Positions 1 to 8,532 of a stretch of DNA of 27,591 bases are shown piece after piece; position 1 is the stretch's first letter; each line of letters opens with the position of its first letter. The notes under the pieces are model-generated. The model was given only the letters and a program-made list of their open reading frames with translations. It did not search any database and was not told the DNA's origin. The position numbers were made by a program, and so were the translations under genes. Source of the stretch: a virus; the IMG/VR virus record IMGVR_UViG_3300030118_001168, positions 1 through 27,591 of that record. One strand, written 5' to 3'.

Positions 1-175
1 ATGACTAAAGAAGACCCGTCAAATATTGAAATGACAAAAAATGTAGAATTTAACGGTCACACATATTCTGTCGTTCCAAATATGTCAGAAATGACAACGG
101 GTGAATTTATTGACCTTGAAACATACTGCGAAAACGTGACAGAAAACCTTCATAAAATTGCCAGTGTGTTATACA
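1..175 (+). repeat. Terminal redundancy, left copy
   Basis: It matches 27417-27591 with differences only at 78, 150 and 162 (172 of 175 identical). All three are synonymous third-position changes. This indicates a circular or circularly permuted genome. Confidence 0.95.
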
Positions 176-363
176 GAAAACAAATCGGTGACGTTAATTA
201 TTTTGGACGATACAAGGTTGAGGACTACGACCCGACACACGAAAAAGAAGAATTGATGAAATCGTTTCCAATGGGTTATGTTTTAGGCGTTCTAAATTTT
301 TTTTTTCATTTAGGCGAGAAACTTTTGACAGATTCCGCCAATTATTTGGAAACACTAAAGTAA
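1..363 (+). CDS. Tail assembly chaperone (gpG-like), 3' part
   Basis: This is the 3' part of a gene whose 5' part lies at 27210-27591; the ATG at position 1 is an internal methionine. Joined across the circle, the product is about 189 aa and starts MKQIKLTVPDNW. Tail chaperones of this kind coat the tape measure during tail assembly and are not kept in the virion. The role is inferred from three things: position after terminase in a tail module, the T10 slippery run at 297-306 near the 3' end, and an open -1 frame that continues to 575 with strongly protein-like sequence. No conserved catalytic motif is visible. It could be another frameshifted tail gene, but the short/long two-product arrangement is typical of gpG/gpGT. 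Confidence 0.6.
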   Translation: MTKEDPSNIEMTKNVEFNGHTYSVVPNMSEMTTGEFIDLETYCENVTENLHKIASVLYRKQIGDVNYFGRYKVEDYDPTHEKEELMKSFPMGYVLGVLNFFFHLGEKLLTDSANYLETLK

Positions 364-575
364 TACAAAACGAAGGTAAACCAAACCAACGTATTGTAAC
401 AACTGACGAACGATACCAAAAAAAATGGGGTTGGTATGCAATATTATACGACCTTGCAGGGGGTGACATTTTAAAAATTGAACTAGTGACAAAAATTAAG
501 ATTTATGAAAGTTTGACTTTTTTATCTTATAAACAAGACAAATTTATATTAGACAAAGAAAATGCAAAACGATAA
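297..575 (+). CDS. gpT-like -1 frameshift extension of the tail chaperone
   Basis: An open frame without a usable early start runs from the T10 tract to TAA at 573-575. In the upstream gene's frame the tract reads T TTT TTT (297-303), a canonical -1 slippery heptamer. Slipping back one base leads into this frame and gives a product of about 260 aa, against 189 aa without slippage. The extension contains KKWGWYAILYDLAGGDILKI near residue 40, then an acidic, lysine-rich end, and looks like real protein rather than an out-of-frame artefact. The next gene starts at 562, inside this frame. By analogy with lambda gpGT, the extension would contact the tail tube subunit. A homopolymer length error in the assembly is the main alternative. 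Confidence 0.62.
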   Translation, partial: FFFSFRRETFDRFRQLFGNTKVIQNEGKPNQRIVTTDERYQKKWGWYAILYDLAGGDILKIELVTKIKIYESLTFLSYKQDKFILDKENAKR

Positions 576-1062
576 TTTAACATATAACAACATTACATAT
601 CGACAAATGATTGAAACGTTTGACGATATTGCAACAAATCACACACAAATAAAGTCGTTTAATTCTGGTAGTTTAAACGACGTTGACATTGAAAAATTAA
701 ACGTTGGCAATTTTCCGTTGTTATATGTAACGCCAAACCCAGTGAGTGTTGCAGAACAGTCGTTGACATACAGTTTTGACGTAATTGTTGCAACAATAAT
801 TCAAGAGGATTTTACAGACATTGACGACGCATACACGCAAATGTTATTAATTGCAAAAGACGTCATTTCACAATTTAGGCAATCACATATTTTGGTTTCA
901 TATGCAGACCAAAGAACAACGTTAACAATGCCAATTAATTTAACGCCTTTCACTAGTCGTTTTAGCAATATGTTAACGGGTTGGGGTGGCACATTTGAAA
1001 TTGTGTGTAATAATGTTAATAATGTGTGCATTTCGCCAATGACACCAAACGACGGAAATTAA
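562..1062 (+). CDS. Probable tail completion / neck protein
   Basis: This 166-aa protein starts at ATG 562, overlapping the frameshift extension by 14 nt, and ends 1 nt before the next gene. It is mixed alpha/beta with no transmembrane segment. The centre has alternating beta-like stretches (SYSFDVIV..) and the C-terminal half resembles a compact beta fold. Its placement between the chaperone and a gp10-like gene suggests a tail terminator or head-tail joining protein. I recognise no specific motif, so the function rests on context and general resemblance to minor tail proteins of Bacteroidetes phages. Confidence 0.6.
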   Translation: MQNDNLTYNNITYRQMIETFDDIATNHTQIKSFNSGSLNDVDIEKLNVGNFPLLYVTPNPVSVAEQSLTYSFDVIVATIIQEDFTDIDDAYTQMLLIAKDVISQFRQSHILVSYADQRTTLTMPINLTPFTSRFSNMLTGWGGTFEIVCNNVNNVCISPMTPNDGN

Positions 1063-1063
1063 T

Positions 1064-1636
1064 ATGGCATACGAAAATAGTATAAGAGTTTTACAAGGGT
1101 TTGCAAAAAAACAAGTTGACGACGCAAAACGTAATCTTAGCCAGTCAAAAAATTTAGTCAATCAAATCAAATCAATTGTAATTGGCGACTTTTTAAAAGA
1201 CCCAGTTGTTAAATTTACATTGCCTAAATACGCGGGGTTTGTTGACACTGGTGTCAAAGGCGTAAAAAACAAACGCAGACAGTTAAACAGTGCCTTCGCA
1301 AATTTAATATTTGGATTTAAAAGACAACCCGCATTTTCTGGACGAAAAAAAATGATTCCAACGGCGTCAATTGACAAGTGGGTTGTGCGTAAAATTAAAG
1401 GCGACATTCGTGACGACAAAGGGCGATTTGTGTCAAGGCAATCACTAAAATTTGCAATTGCAAAAAGTATATACAAAAAAGGATTAGGGCAGGGCGGTCA
1501 ATATAAAACAGATGTTGGAAAAGGGTTTTTTAGTAAACCTTTAGAACAAAACTTGCCGTTAATGTATCAAAATCTAGCAGGTGCAATTGCAAAAGATATA
1601 AAACAAAACTTAACTAAAGAAGAATATTTCGTATAA
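1064..1636 (+). CDS. HK97 gp10-like tail completion protein
   Basis: This 190-aa, strongly basic protein has many Lys/Arg residues spread through its length. The segment around residues 125-165 (SLKFAIAKSIYKKGL, then GFFSKPLEQ) matches the pattern of HK97 gp10/neck-type proteins, in which a helix is followed by a glycine turn and an FF-x-KP motif. Those proteins sit at the head-tail interface. The stop codon overlaps the ATG of the next gene at 1636 (TAATG), so the two are translationally coupled. The family assignment comes from pattern recognition and was not tested by a search. Confidence 0.62.
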   Translation: MAYENSIRVLQGFAKKQVDDAKRNLSQSKNLVNQIKSIVIGDFLKDPVVKFTLPKYAGFVDTGVKGVKNKRRQLNSAFANLIFGFKRQPAFSGRKKMIPTASIDKWVVRKIKGDIRDDKGRFVSRQSLKFAIAKSIYKKGLGQGGQYKTDVGKGFFSKPLEQNLPLMYQNLAGAIAKDIKQNLTKEEYFV

Positions 1637-3183
1637 TGGCAACAATTCAGATAATACAAATACCAACACAACAACAACTTTACACGGGAACAAACACGTT
1701 TGACGAATGTTTGCCGACAAACTATTTCCCAATTTTGCCAGTGACCGTGCAAGTGCAAGACAATCTTGCAATATATTTTAAAGTTAAATTTATTTTACGT
1801 GTATATAAAGACAGTGTTTCTGACGCTAATTTATTGGCTACACTTAAACAAAGAACAAACAATTTTTCGACAACAACCGACCAAGTTGCAATGTTTGATT
1901 TGCAGGGCATTGTAAACACACAATTAGGATTTACATATCGTGACGCAGACAATGTAAACAATGAAGTGCATAGCATTGGAAACCATGATAATGACCAAAT
2001 ATTTACACGTAACCAAGCGACAATAAAAACTATTGTTGTGGTTGCAACATGGGAAAAATCAGACAACGCAAACGATTCGCCAGTAGAACAAACTGGTGAC
2101 ACAGTGACAATGACAATGTTTTTTGCACCATCAACATTTAGATTATTTAAAACAGTAGACCCGTCAACAAATCCTTTAAACAGTTATTTTATTAATAATT
2201 TAGGTTCACAAGTGTTGACAAACACACCAATTAACAGTGATTTTAGGGTTGGAAATCGTGCGTCTACGGGCATTTTATTACGTGGTCGATTAAATTATGT
2301 TAGTGCGTCAAGTTGTTACCATACAATAGCGTTTTTAAATAAAAGTGGGTGGGGTTCTGACGGTCAATATATAATTTTAAAATATTATGATAGCAATTCA
2401 ACGCAGGTTGGCAACACTTATGCCATAGAAAACAACACAACACAAGGGGGTGTTTTACCTGCAAGTGCAAACAGTGACGATAAATATATGATTTTTGCAG
2501 GTGTTGGAACTAAAAATTTAAATTTTTATGTTGGCGACGCCTATAAAGATACGGTTGCGATTAGCACATTTGACGGTCAACCAAACAACGTGTCTGGGTG
2601 GTCATATTATACAATACATTTGGCAAATGCTACATCTGGCACAGACGCAACGCGTAAATCACAACAATACATTTTTATTAAAGACGACACAGTTGAAAAC
2701 ACGTCAAGTTTTAGTGAGGTGACAAACTGCAAAGGTCAAGTTGTTGTTCGTCTCGCGTGGGTCAATGAACTTGGCGGGTGGGATTATTACAATTTTAGAG
2801 GTGGTCAAGTTGAAACAATGCAAACAGAACGTATTGAATACAGTTCAATATTGGGTGCAGAACAATTGTCTGACAATAACATTTATCGTTTTGACACATG
2901 GGGTCAAGGCAAAAGGACACTTAAAACAAACACAACATTAAAGGCAAGATTGCAAACACAATTTATAACGGAAGAAGAATCTAAATATTTAGAACCATTG
3001 TTCAGTTCACCTGCGGTTATGGTTATTGATAACAACATGGAAACGACAACATTTGAAAACGCAGGTCAATCAGTAATTGTGACAAGCAAATCTTACGAAC
3101 GTAAAACATCACCAAAAAACAAATTAGAAATACAATATACTTTTGAAATAGAATACGCTAATAAATTAAGCACAATTTCGTAA
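1636..3183 (+). CDS. Tail protein (distal tail/baseplate type)
   Basis: The product is 515 aa, rich in Thr, Asn and beta-strand-like alternation, with no signal peptide or membrane segment. The N-terminal 180 residues form one beta-rich unit. The centre (about 195-340) looks like an inserted carbohydrate-binding or jelly-roll type unit with many aromatic residues. The C-terminus (about 435-515) contains ITEEESKYLEPLFSSP and then YERKTSPKNKLEI, a pattern seen near the end of tail proteins in Bacteroidetes prophages. It is coupled on both sides (TAATG at 1634-1638 and 3181-3185). Next to the very large tail gene, a Dit-like role at the tail tip is plausible but inferred. Confidence 0.6.
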   Translation: MATIQIIQIPTQQQLYTGTNTFDECLPTNYFPILPVTVQVQDNLAIYFKVKFILRVYKDSVSDANLLATLKQRTNNFSTTTDQVAMFDLQGIVNTQLGFTYRDADNVNNEVHSIGNHDNDQIFTRNQATIKTIVVVATWEKSDNANDSPVEQTGDTVTMTMFFAPSTFRLFKTVDPSTNPLNSYFINNLGSQVLTNTPINSDFRVGNRASTGILLRGRLNYVSASSCYHTIAFLNKSGWGSDGQYIILKYYDSNSTQVGNTYAIENNTTQGGVLPASANSDDKYMIFAGVGTKNLNFYVGDAYKDTVAISTFDGQPNNVSGWSYYTIHLANATSGTDATRKSQQYIFIKDDTVENTSSFSEVTNCKGQVVVRLAWVNELGGWDYYNFRGGQVETMQTERIEYSSILGAEQLSDNNIYRFDTWGQGKRTLKTNTTLKARLQTQFITEEESKYLEPLFSSPAVMVIDNNMETTTFENAGQSVIVTSKSYERKTSPKNKLEIQYTFEIEYANKLSTIS

Positions 3184-6100
3184 TGAATAGAGTTCGACTA
3201 ATAGTATACAGACAACCAGACAGTGCAACAACAACGGAAACTGGTTATGAACTTGACTTGCAAGGCACTCCAAACGTGTCATTAAATTTTCAGTTTAGCG
3301 ACATAAAAGAACCGCAAACAAGAAAAGCAAGTTTTTCGCAGACATTTAAGTTGCCATTTACTGACACAAACAACGACTTTTTTCAAAACTGGTATAATGT
3401 AAATTTAGAAACACTAATATTTGACACACGCAAAAGGTTTAATGCGATTTTATATGTAGGCACACAACCGCAATTTGAAGGTTTTATTCAGTTAAAAGCG
3501 GTTTATAAAAAAGCGTGTTTATACGAAGTTGTTTTGTTGTCTAATACTGCGGATTTGTTTACAGTAATTGGAAACAAGCCGTTAAAAGACGCGTTTAAAT
3601 TAGCCGACGGGTTTACTTACACGACTGATTATAACCACGACTTTACAGAATCAAATATCAAGGCAAGTTGGGACGGCACGGCAGACGGTTTCAACAATCT
3701 TAGTGGTGTTTCGTTGCGTGATACGACTGGCGGTGTGCAGAAAATAATGTATGACATAAGAGTTACAAAAGCGGGTTTTTTCTATTCTCAAAATGGTGCG
3801 TCATTTTTAAGTATGTCACAAACTAATGTTGACGCCTACGACAACGAACTTGCAAGTATTTTACAGGTGCCAATAACACAATTACGACCGTCAATACAGT
3901 TAAAAGAAGTTTTTGCACGTATCATAAATAGTGCGGGTTTTACGTTTTCGTCTAATTTCATAAACGGTTCATATTTTACTAAACTATTTATGACCCTTGC
4001 GGGTTATTTAGGTGACGAGCCTTTGCCAATGACAAATAGCGGGACGCAACCCGCAGGAGAAATGAAAGTTGGTAACAACAGTCAATGGGGAAATTGTCGC
4101 GGTGGCAACGCGTCAACAATAGCAGGTGACGGACAAGCACTTTTAAATAATAGTGGCAACCCAGTCAACATTGGTCAAACAATAAATCCTGCGTCAACAA
4201 TTGTGACTGTCCCTGCAAATACAACAAGCGGATTTTCTTGCATATTTAACGAACTTGACACATGGAACAGTCAATATAATTATTTTACAAGACAGTTCGA
4301 CGCAATGTTAACACTTAACGTTGGTCACGGTTTACAACTGCAAAACGTTCAAACAACAAACGAAAATTCTGGCGGATATTGGCGACTGCACGTGTATTTA
4401 GTAGAATGGGACACAGTTAATAATGTAGAAGGCAATATAATTGCAGGGAGTGAAGTAATTGAAGAAGATTACACAAATCCGAATTTAATTAGCGACCAAG
4501 TCTTTTTTTACAATCATTTAATTGACTTGACAACAATGGCAATTGGACAGTCTGCACGTGTTAAAATGAAAATGTCACAAGTTAAACGAACAACTGGAAA
4601 CAGTTGTCGAATTCGCTTTGGTTCGCCAGATTATCAAGTTACTTGTGCAAGTTTAAACAACCGTTTAGTTATAACATGGAATAGTTTTTCAACCTTTGTT
4701 TATGGCGTCGGACAAGGTGGTGTCAATATACCGTCATGCGTTGACCCTGCACTAACACAAAAAGATTTTTTAATTGATATAATACAACGTTTCAACCTTG
4801 TTATAATACCAGACCAAGAAGACCCGACAAACTTAATAATTGAACCATACAATGAATTTTTAGCACAAGGAACAATAAGGTCTTGGACGCACAAATTAGA
4901 CTTGTCAAAAGAAATAATTATAAAAGACACAACAGAACTGCAAAAAGCAACAGTTCAATTGTCAGACAAAGAGGACGTTGACTTATTCAACAAAGAAATT
5001 GCCGAAACGCAACCACAAATTAATGTTTACGGACATTACGACGAACTAACAATAAACAATGACTTTGCAAAAGGCGAATTGACAAACAAACCAATTTTTT
5101 CGCCTTATATAAATGGGCAAGTTTATGTCAGTGAAGACACGCAACAACCAACACAAATTAACAACATGGCGGTTCATTATGAACACAGTTACAAAGAAAA
5201 CGAAGGCGAAGTCGAAGTTTCACTTGAACCAGTTAATCCAAAGTTGTTTTTCTATCGTGGCACACCCGTTGACACAATTGGAAACGGCGGTAATGCGGTT
5301 ACATATTATTTACACAATCAAAACGTTGCAGGTGCAACAATCACGGCGTTTGCGTTTACAAATTACCCCGTCTGCACACCATACGACATTGACCCGTCTG
5401 GCACTGACGACACATTCACTTTATCGCCAAATACAAAAAGTCTATATTTTGACGCTAACCCCCCAATTTTTGGCAACCTAACTATTTTTAATTATAATGA
5501 CATAGAGGGGACATGGTCTAACAATACACTATACGGATTATATTGGCGAACATATTTAAATTCGATTTACAACGAAGGTGCGAGAATTATGGAATGTTAC
5601 TTGTATTTGGACGAAGTTGACATTTCAACATTTGGATTTAACGACGAAATATTTATAAAAGACACATACTGGCGTATTTTAAAAATTGAAAATTATCAAG
5701 TTGGCGTAAAAGCAACAACAAAAGTGACGTTGTTAAAAATTATAGAAACTGAAATTCCTTGCATTGGTTGTGATTATGTTATTGCTTCAGATTCAACTGG
5801 GTCAAATTTGTATGCAAATGCACTTTATTGGTGGTGTCCCGAAGACAATCCAAATTGCAATCCTGCAATTGGCAATTATGCAACCGAAGGTGTTGAAGCG
5901 TTTCGTGATGTTGTAGCAAACGAAAGTTGTTGCACGTGTGCAGGTGGCACACCATTGACGGGAATCACGTTTTTTGAAAGTCAAGGTTTATACCCATGTT
6001 TAGCAAATACGGGTTCAATGCCAATTAACCAATTAAACAGAACGTTAGTTCGTTCAGTGTTACAAGGGGGACGAACAAAGCAAATAGGTTTTGGAAAGTT

Positions 6101-6734
6101 TGGAAAAATGCAATTTATTGTTGGTAGTGACAACAACAAGTTTTCGCAAAATATATTGCCAACAATTAAAGACGACTTAGTAATTAAATACAATAATAAA
6201 TTGTCAAACAATCCAGTTGTTAAAGGCGAGTCACACCGTCTTGTTTTATTAGGCAATACAACTGGCAACACACGAGGTTTTGCACACCCCGAAGGTATAT
6301 CTACAAATAAAGGCGTTAGAATACCGACAAACACAAATTTAATTATGCGTGTAAGCGGTATCACAACAGTTGTTGGCGGAACTAACACAACATTTACAGT
6401 TGGAAAAACTGAGGGTTTTGCATATTTTACCGCGTTTATAAATAACCGTGACCACATCACGCAATTAGGGACGGTCGGCGGAACACCAGAGTTTGCAATC
6501 AAAGAATCATCACTTGTTTCAACCTGCACATTAAACATTGTTGCAAATGACAATTATATTGAATTTGGTTTAGACGACAGTAACACAGACACAATAAGAA
6601 GTTGGGCGTTAACAGTTGACGTCATGGTGCAATCTCTTGCAAATATTGACGAACCTTTTGACGAAAATAATGCAATTTTCCAAAATAGTGATAACATAAC
6701 GTTCCAAGAGGGACAACGAATGATATGGAATTAA
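3183..6734 (+). CDS. Large tail tip / baseplate hub protein (Tal-like)
   Basis: At 1183 aa this is the largest gene. Residues 1-140 contain the pattern KEPQTRKASFSQTFKLPFTD, then a small beta domain, as found at the N-terminus of large tail proteins in Bacteroidetes phages. The middle (about 160-860) is beta-rich and Asn/Thr-rich. A cysteine cluster follows at roughly 859-925 (CIGCDY, WWCPEDNPNC, ESCCTC) and may form disulfides or bind metal. The C-terminal 230 residues are a separate glycine- and threonine-rich beta unit that could bind the host surface. It probably forms the tail tip hub with receptor-binding parts. No lysozyme or peptidase motif was recognised. Confidence 0.65.
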   Translation: MNRVRLIVYRQPDSATTTETGYELDLQGTPNVSLNFQFSDIKEPQTRKASFSQTFKLPFTDTNNDFFQNWYNVNLETLIFDTRKRFNAILYVGTQPQFEGFIQLKAVYKKACLYEVVLLSNTADLFTVIGNKPLKDAFKLADGFTYTTDYNHDFTESNIKASWDGTADGFNNLSGVSLRDTTGGVQKIMYDIRVTKAGFFYSQNGASFLSMSQTNVDAYDNELASILQVPITQLRPSIQLKEVFARIINSAGFTFSSNFINGSYFTKLFMTLAGYLGDEPLPMTNSGTQPAGEMKVGNNSQWGNCRGGNASTIAGDGQALLNNSGNPVNIGQTINPASTIVTVPANTTSGFSCIFNELDTWNSQYNYFTRQFDAMLTLNVGHGLQLQNVQTTNENSGGYWRLHVYLVEWDTVNNVEGNIIAGSEVIEEDYTNPNLISDQVFFYNHLIDLTTMAIGQSARVKMKMSQVKRTTGNSCRIRFGSPDYQVTCASLNNRLVITWNSFSTFVYGVGQGGVNIPSCVDPALTQKDFLIDIIQRFNLVIIPDQEDPTNLIIEPYNEFLAQGTIRSWTHKLDLSKEIIIKDTTELQKATVQLSDKEDVDLFNKEIAETQPQINVYGHYDELTINNDFAKGELTNKPIFSPYINGQVYVSEDTQQPTQINNMAVHYEHSYKENEGEVEVSLEPVNPKLFFYRGTPVDTIGNGGNAVTYYLHNQNVAGATITAFAFTNYPVCTPYDIDPSGTDDTFTLSPNTKSLYFDANPPIFGNLTIFNYNDIEGTWSNNTLYGLYWRTYLNSIYNEGARIMECYLYLDEVDISTFGFNDEIFIKDTYWRILKIENYQVGVKATTKVTLLKIIETEIPCIGCDYVIASDSTGSNLYANALYWWCPEDNPNCNPAIGNYATEGVEAFRDVVANESCCTCAGGTPLTGITFFESQGLYPCLANTGSMPINQLNRTLVRSVLQGGRTKQIGFGKFGKMQFIVGSDNNKFSQNILPTIKDDLVIKYNNKLSNNPVVKGESHRLVLLGNTTGNTRGFAHPEGISTNKGVRIPTNTNLIMRVSGITTVVGGTNTTFTVGKTEGFAYFTAFINNRDHITQLGTVGGTPEFAIKESSLVSTCTLNIVANDNYIEFGLDDSNTDTIRSWALTVDVMVQSLANIDEPFDENNAIFQNSDNITFQEGQRMIWN

Positions 6735-6916
6735 TAGAAAAACACATAAAAGTTTCAACGCAATTAATGATTGCAAGTCTTAAAACCGTCAACACTGTCG
6801 AATTGTATGGTGAACCCGATTACAATTTTGTGTATGGTTTGCAAGAAAAACACACAAGTATAATAAAAATGTATAAAGATATAAAACGAATAATATGGCA
6901 GAAGAAGTCACAGTGA
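6725..6916 (+). CDS. Small protein between tail hub and tape measure
   Basis: This 63-aa frame begins at an ATG inside the last codons of the large tail gene (10-nt overlap) and ends 22 nt inside the tape measure gene, a spacing typical of coupled phage genes. The product is largely helical and lysine-rich at its C-terminus, with no membrane segment. I do not recognise it. The position just before a tape measure gene would suit a small tail assembly factor, but that is only context. Confidence 0.5.
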   Translation: MELIEKHIKVSTQLMIASLKTVNTVELYGEPDYNFVYGLQEKHTSIIKMYKDIKRIIWQKKSQ

Positions 6917-8493
6917 ATGTCAAAGTCACGGGTGCGGAACAAGGCAAAAAAGACATTGACAGTTTAAGCGAATCAACAAAAAAAGCAACGCAAGACGCAG
7001 ACAATCTTGGCGGTTCAGTCATGGACGCATGGGGTGAAGTTAACATTCTTGGAACGTCACTTGGTTCTGTAACGAACGCTTTTGTAAAAACTGGTAAACA
7101 AGCCAAATTGATGTTTACGTCAATAAAGGTTGGTTTAATATCCACGGGAATTGGTGCGTTTGTTGTTGCCATTGGTTCACTAGTCACATTTTTTACACAA
7201 ACACAAAGGGGTGCAGAAAAACTGGAAATTGCAATGGCAAAACTTGGTGCAGGTTTTCAAGTTGTTGTTGATAGGGTGTCAAGTTTTGGCGAAGGAATAA
7301 CAAAATTATTTCGTCGTGGTGGTTTTAAAGAAGGCATTGACCAAATAAAAGACAGTTTTAAAGGCGTCGCTAAAGAAATAAAAGAAGACGTCAAAGTCAT
7401 GGGCGAATTGACAGACCAGTCAATAAAACTGCGTGAAGCCGAACGACAAGTAAATGTTGAAACTGCACAAAGACGAGCAGAGATAGAGCAACTAAAACTA
7501 ATTGCCGAAGACAGAACAAAAAGCGAAGAAGAACGGTTGAACGCGTCACAAAAGGCGTTTGACATAGAACAAAACCTTGTTAACCAACGGTTGCACATAG
7601 CAAGAGAACAAGTCAGAATCCAAAAGGAACAAATGGACACGTCTGAAAATATGGAAGAAGACTTGGAAAAATTAACGCAATTAGAAATTAATCTTGCAAA
7701 TATACAACAAGAGTCAACGACAAAGCAAATTGAGTTAAACAATAAGATTAACGCAATTAGACAAGAGGGTGAAGCTAAAAAAGAACAAGCCAGAATAAAA
7801 GAACAACAAGACAAGGAAAAAGCCGAAAAACAAATCCAAACAGACCTTGAAATTTTGCGACAAGCAAACACGACGCAACAAGAAGAAGAACTGTTTCAAG
7901 CGGAACAAAAATATAATAAACTTATTGAACTGGCTAACAAATACGGTCAAGACACGGCATTTATTACTGAACAGTATGGCAAACAAGTTGCAGACATAAA
8001 CGAAAAATATAAAGAAGAAGAAGTTGAAGTAGAGGAGTTTACACAAGAACAAAAACTTGCAATTATAAATCAAGGTTTGTCGGCGATTACTGGTGCGTTA
8101 GGTGAAAACAGTAAAGTTGGAAAAGGTATTGCAGTTGCACAAGCATTAATGAACACTTATCAAGGTATTACAGTTGCTTTAGCGTCTGCACCTCCGCCAT
8201 TTAATTTTATCAGTGCGGGTGCGGTCGGTTTAGCAGGTTTTAAAGCGGTGCAAGACATACTTAAAACAGACCCCGTAAATCCTTCAAGCGGTGGCGGTGG
8301 CGGTGGTGTTTCTGGTGGCGGTGGCGTAGAATCACAAGCACCGCAAGGAATTGGGGGCAATCTGATACCACAACAATTAACGGAACAAGTGCAAGAAACT
8401 GCAAATCAACCAGTTCAAGCATATGTAGTAGAAAACGACATTTCAGAAAGTCAAGCGTTACAACAAGAACTTGACCTTGCAACAACATTGTAA
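6895..8493 (+). CDS. Tail tape measure protein
   Basis: The product is 532 aa. A hydrophobic glycine-rich segment at about 80-102 (STGIGAFVVAIGSLVTFF) is followed by QTQRGAEKL, the typical N-terminal signature of tape measure proteins in this phage group. A long charged coiled coil covers about 165-380, with repeated Glu/Gln/Lys heptads. A second hydrophobic stretch lies at about 400-455, then a Gly-Ser linker near 463-480. Tape measures set tail length and help DNA entry. At about 1.5 angstrom per residue the tail would be near 80 nm, which fits a siphovirus. It starts at ATG 6895 inside the preceding small gene and is followed by a promoter-like site. Confidence 0.88.
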   Translation: MAEEVTVNVKVTGAEQGKKDIDSLSESTKKATQDADNLGGSVMDAWGEVNILGTSLGSVTNAFVKTGKQAKLMFTSIKVGLISTGIGAFVVAIGSLVTFFTQTQRGAEKLEIAMAKLGAGFQVVVDRVSSFGEGITKLFRRGGFKEGIDQIKDSFKGVAKEIKEDVKVMGELTDQSIKLREAERQVNVETAQRRAEIEQLKLIAEDRTKSEEERLNASQKAFDIEQNLVNQRLHIAREQVRIQKEQMDTSENMEEDLEKLTQLEINLANIQQESTTKQIELNNKINAIRQEGEAKKEQARIKEQQDKEKAEKQIQTDLEILRQANTTQQEEELFQAEQKYNKLIELANKYGQDTAFITEQYGKQVADINEKYKEEEVEVEEFTQEQKLAIINQGLSAITGALGENSKVGKGIAVAQALMNTYQGITVALASAPPPFNFISAGAVGLAGFKAVQDILKTDPVNPSSGGGGGGVSGGGGVESQAPQGIGGNLIPQQLTEQVQETANQPVQAYVVENDISESQALQQELDLATTL

Positions 8494-8517
8494 ACAAAAT
8501 TAGCGTTTATATATTTA
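8488..8517 (+). promoter_or_regulatory. Promoter-like site, structural block (copy 1)
   Basis: TTG at 8488-8490, TAAACAAAA at 8491-8499, ten bases, then TATATTTA at 8510-8517 followed by TAAAAAA. It overlaps the end of the tape measure gene and lies just before the protease gene. The 19-base TTG to TATATTTA distance fits the Bacteroidetes -33/-7 promoter form. The same spaced motif recurs at 12274 and 27177, with a variant at 9416. Confidence 0.6.
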
Positions 8518-8532
8518 TAAAAAACAACAGAA

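Noticed and set aside
1-175. Physical direct terminal repeat of the packaged genome
   Set aside because: The copies differ at three silent sites and lie inside a gene; strain variation at the closure of a circular assembly explains this better.
5981-7871. Long - strand open frames (190 aa at 5981-6553 and 204 aa at 7257-7871)
   Set aside because: They are antisense to the tail hub and tape measure genes, have no leader or promoter, and their serine/cysteine-rich products mirror the codon bias of the sense genes.
8285-8340. Gly-rich stretch in the tape measure as a low-complexity repeat expansion
   Set aside because: It is a short GGT/GGC-coded linker in frame with the protein, without tandem nucleotide units.
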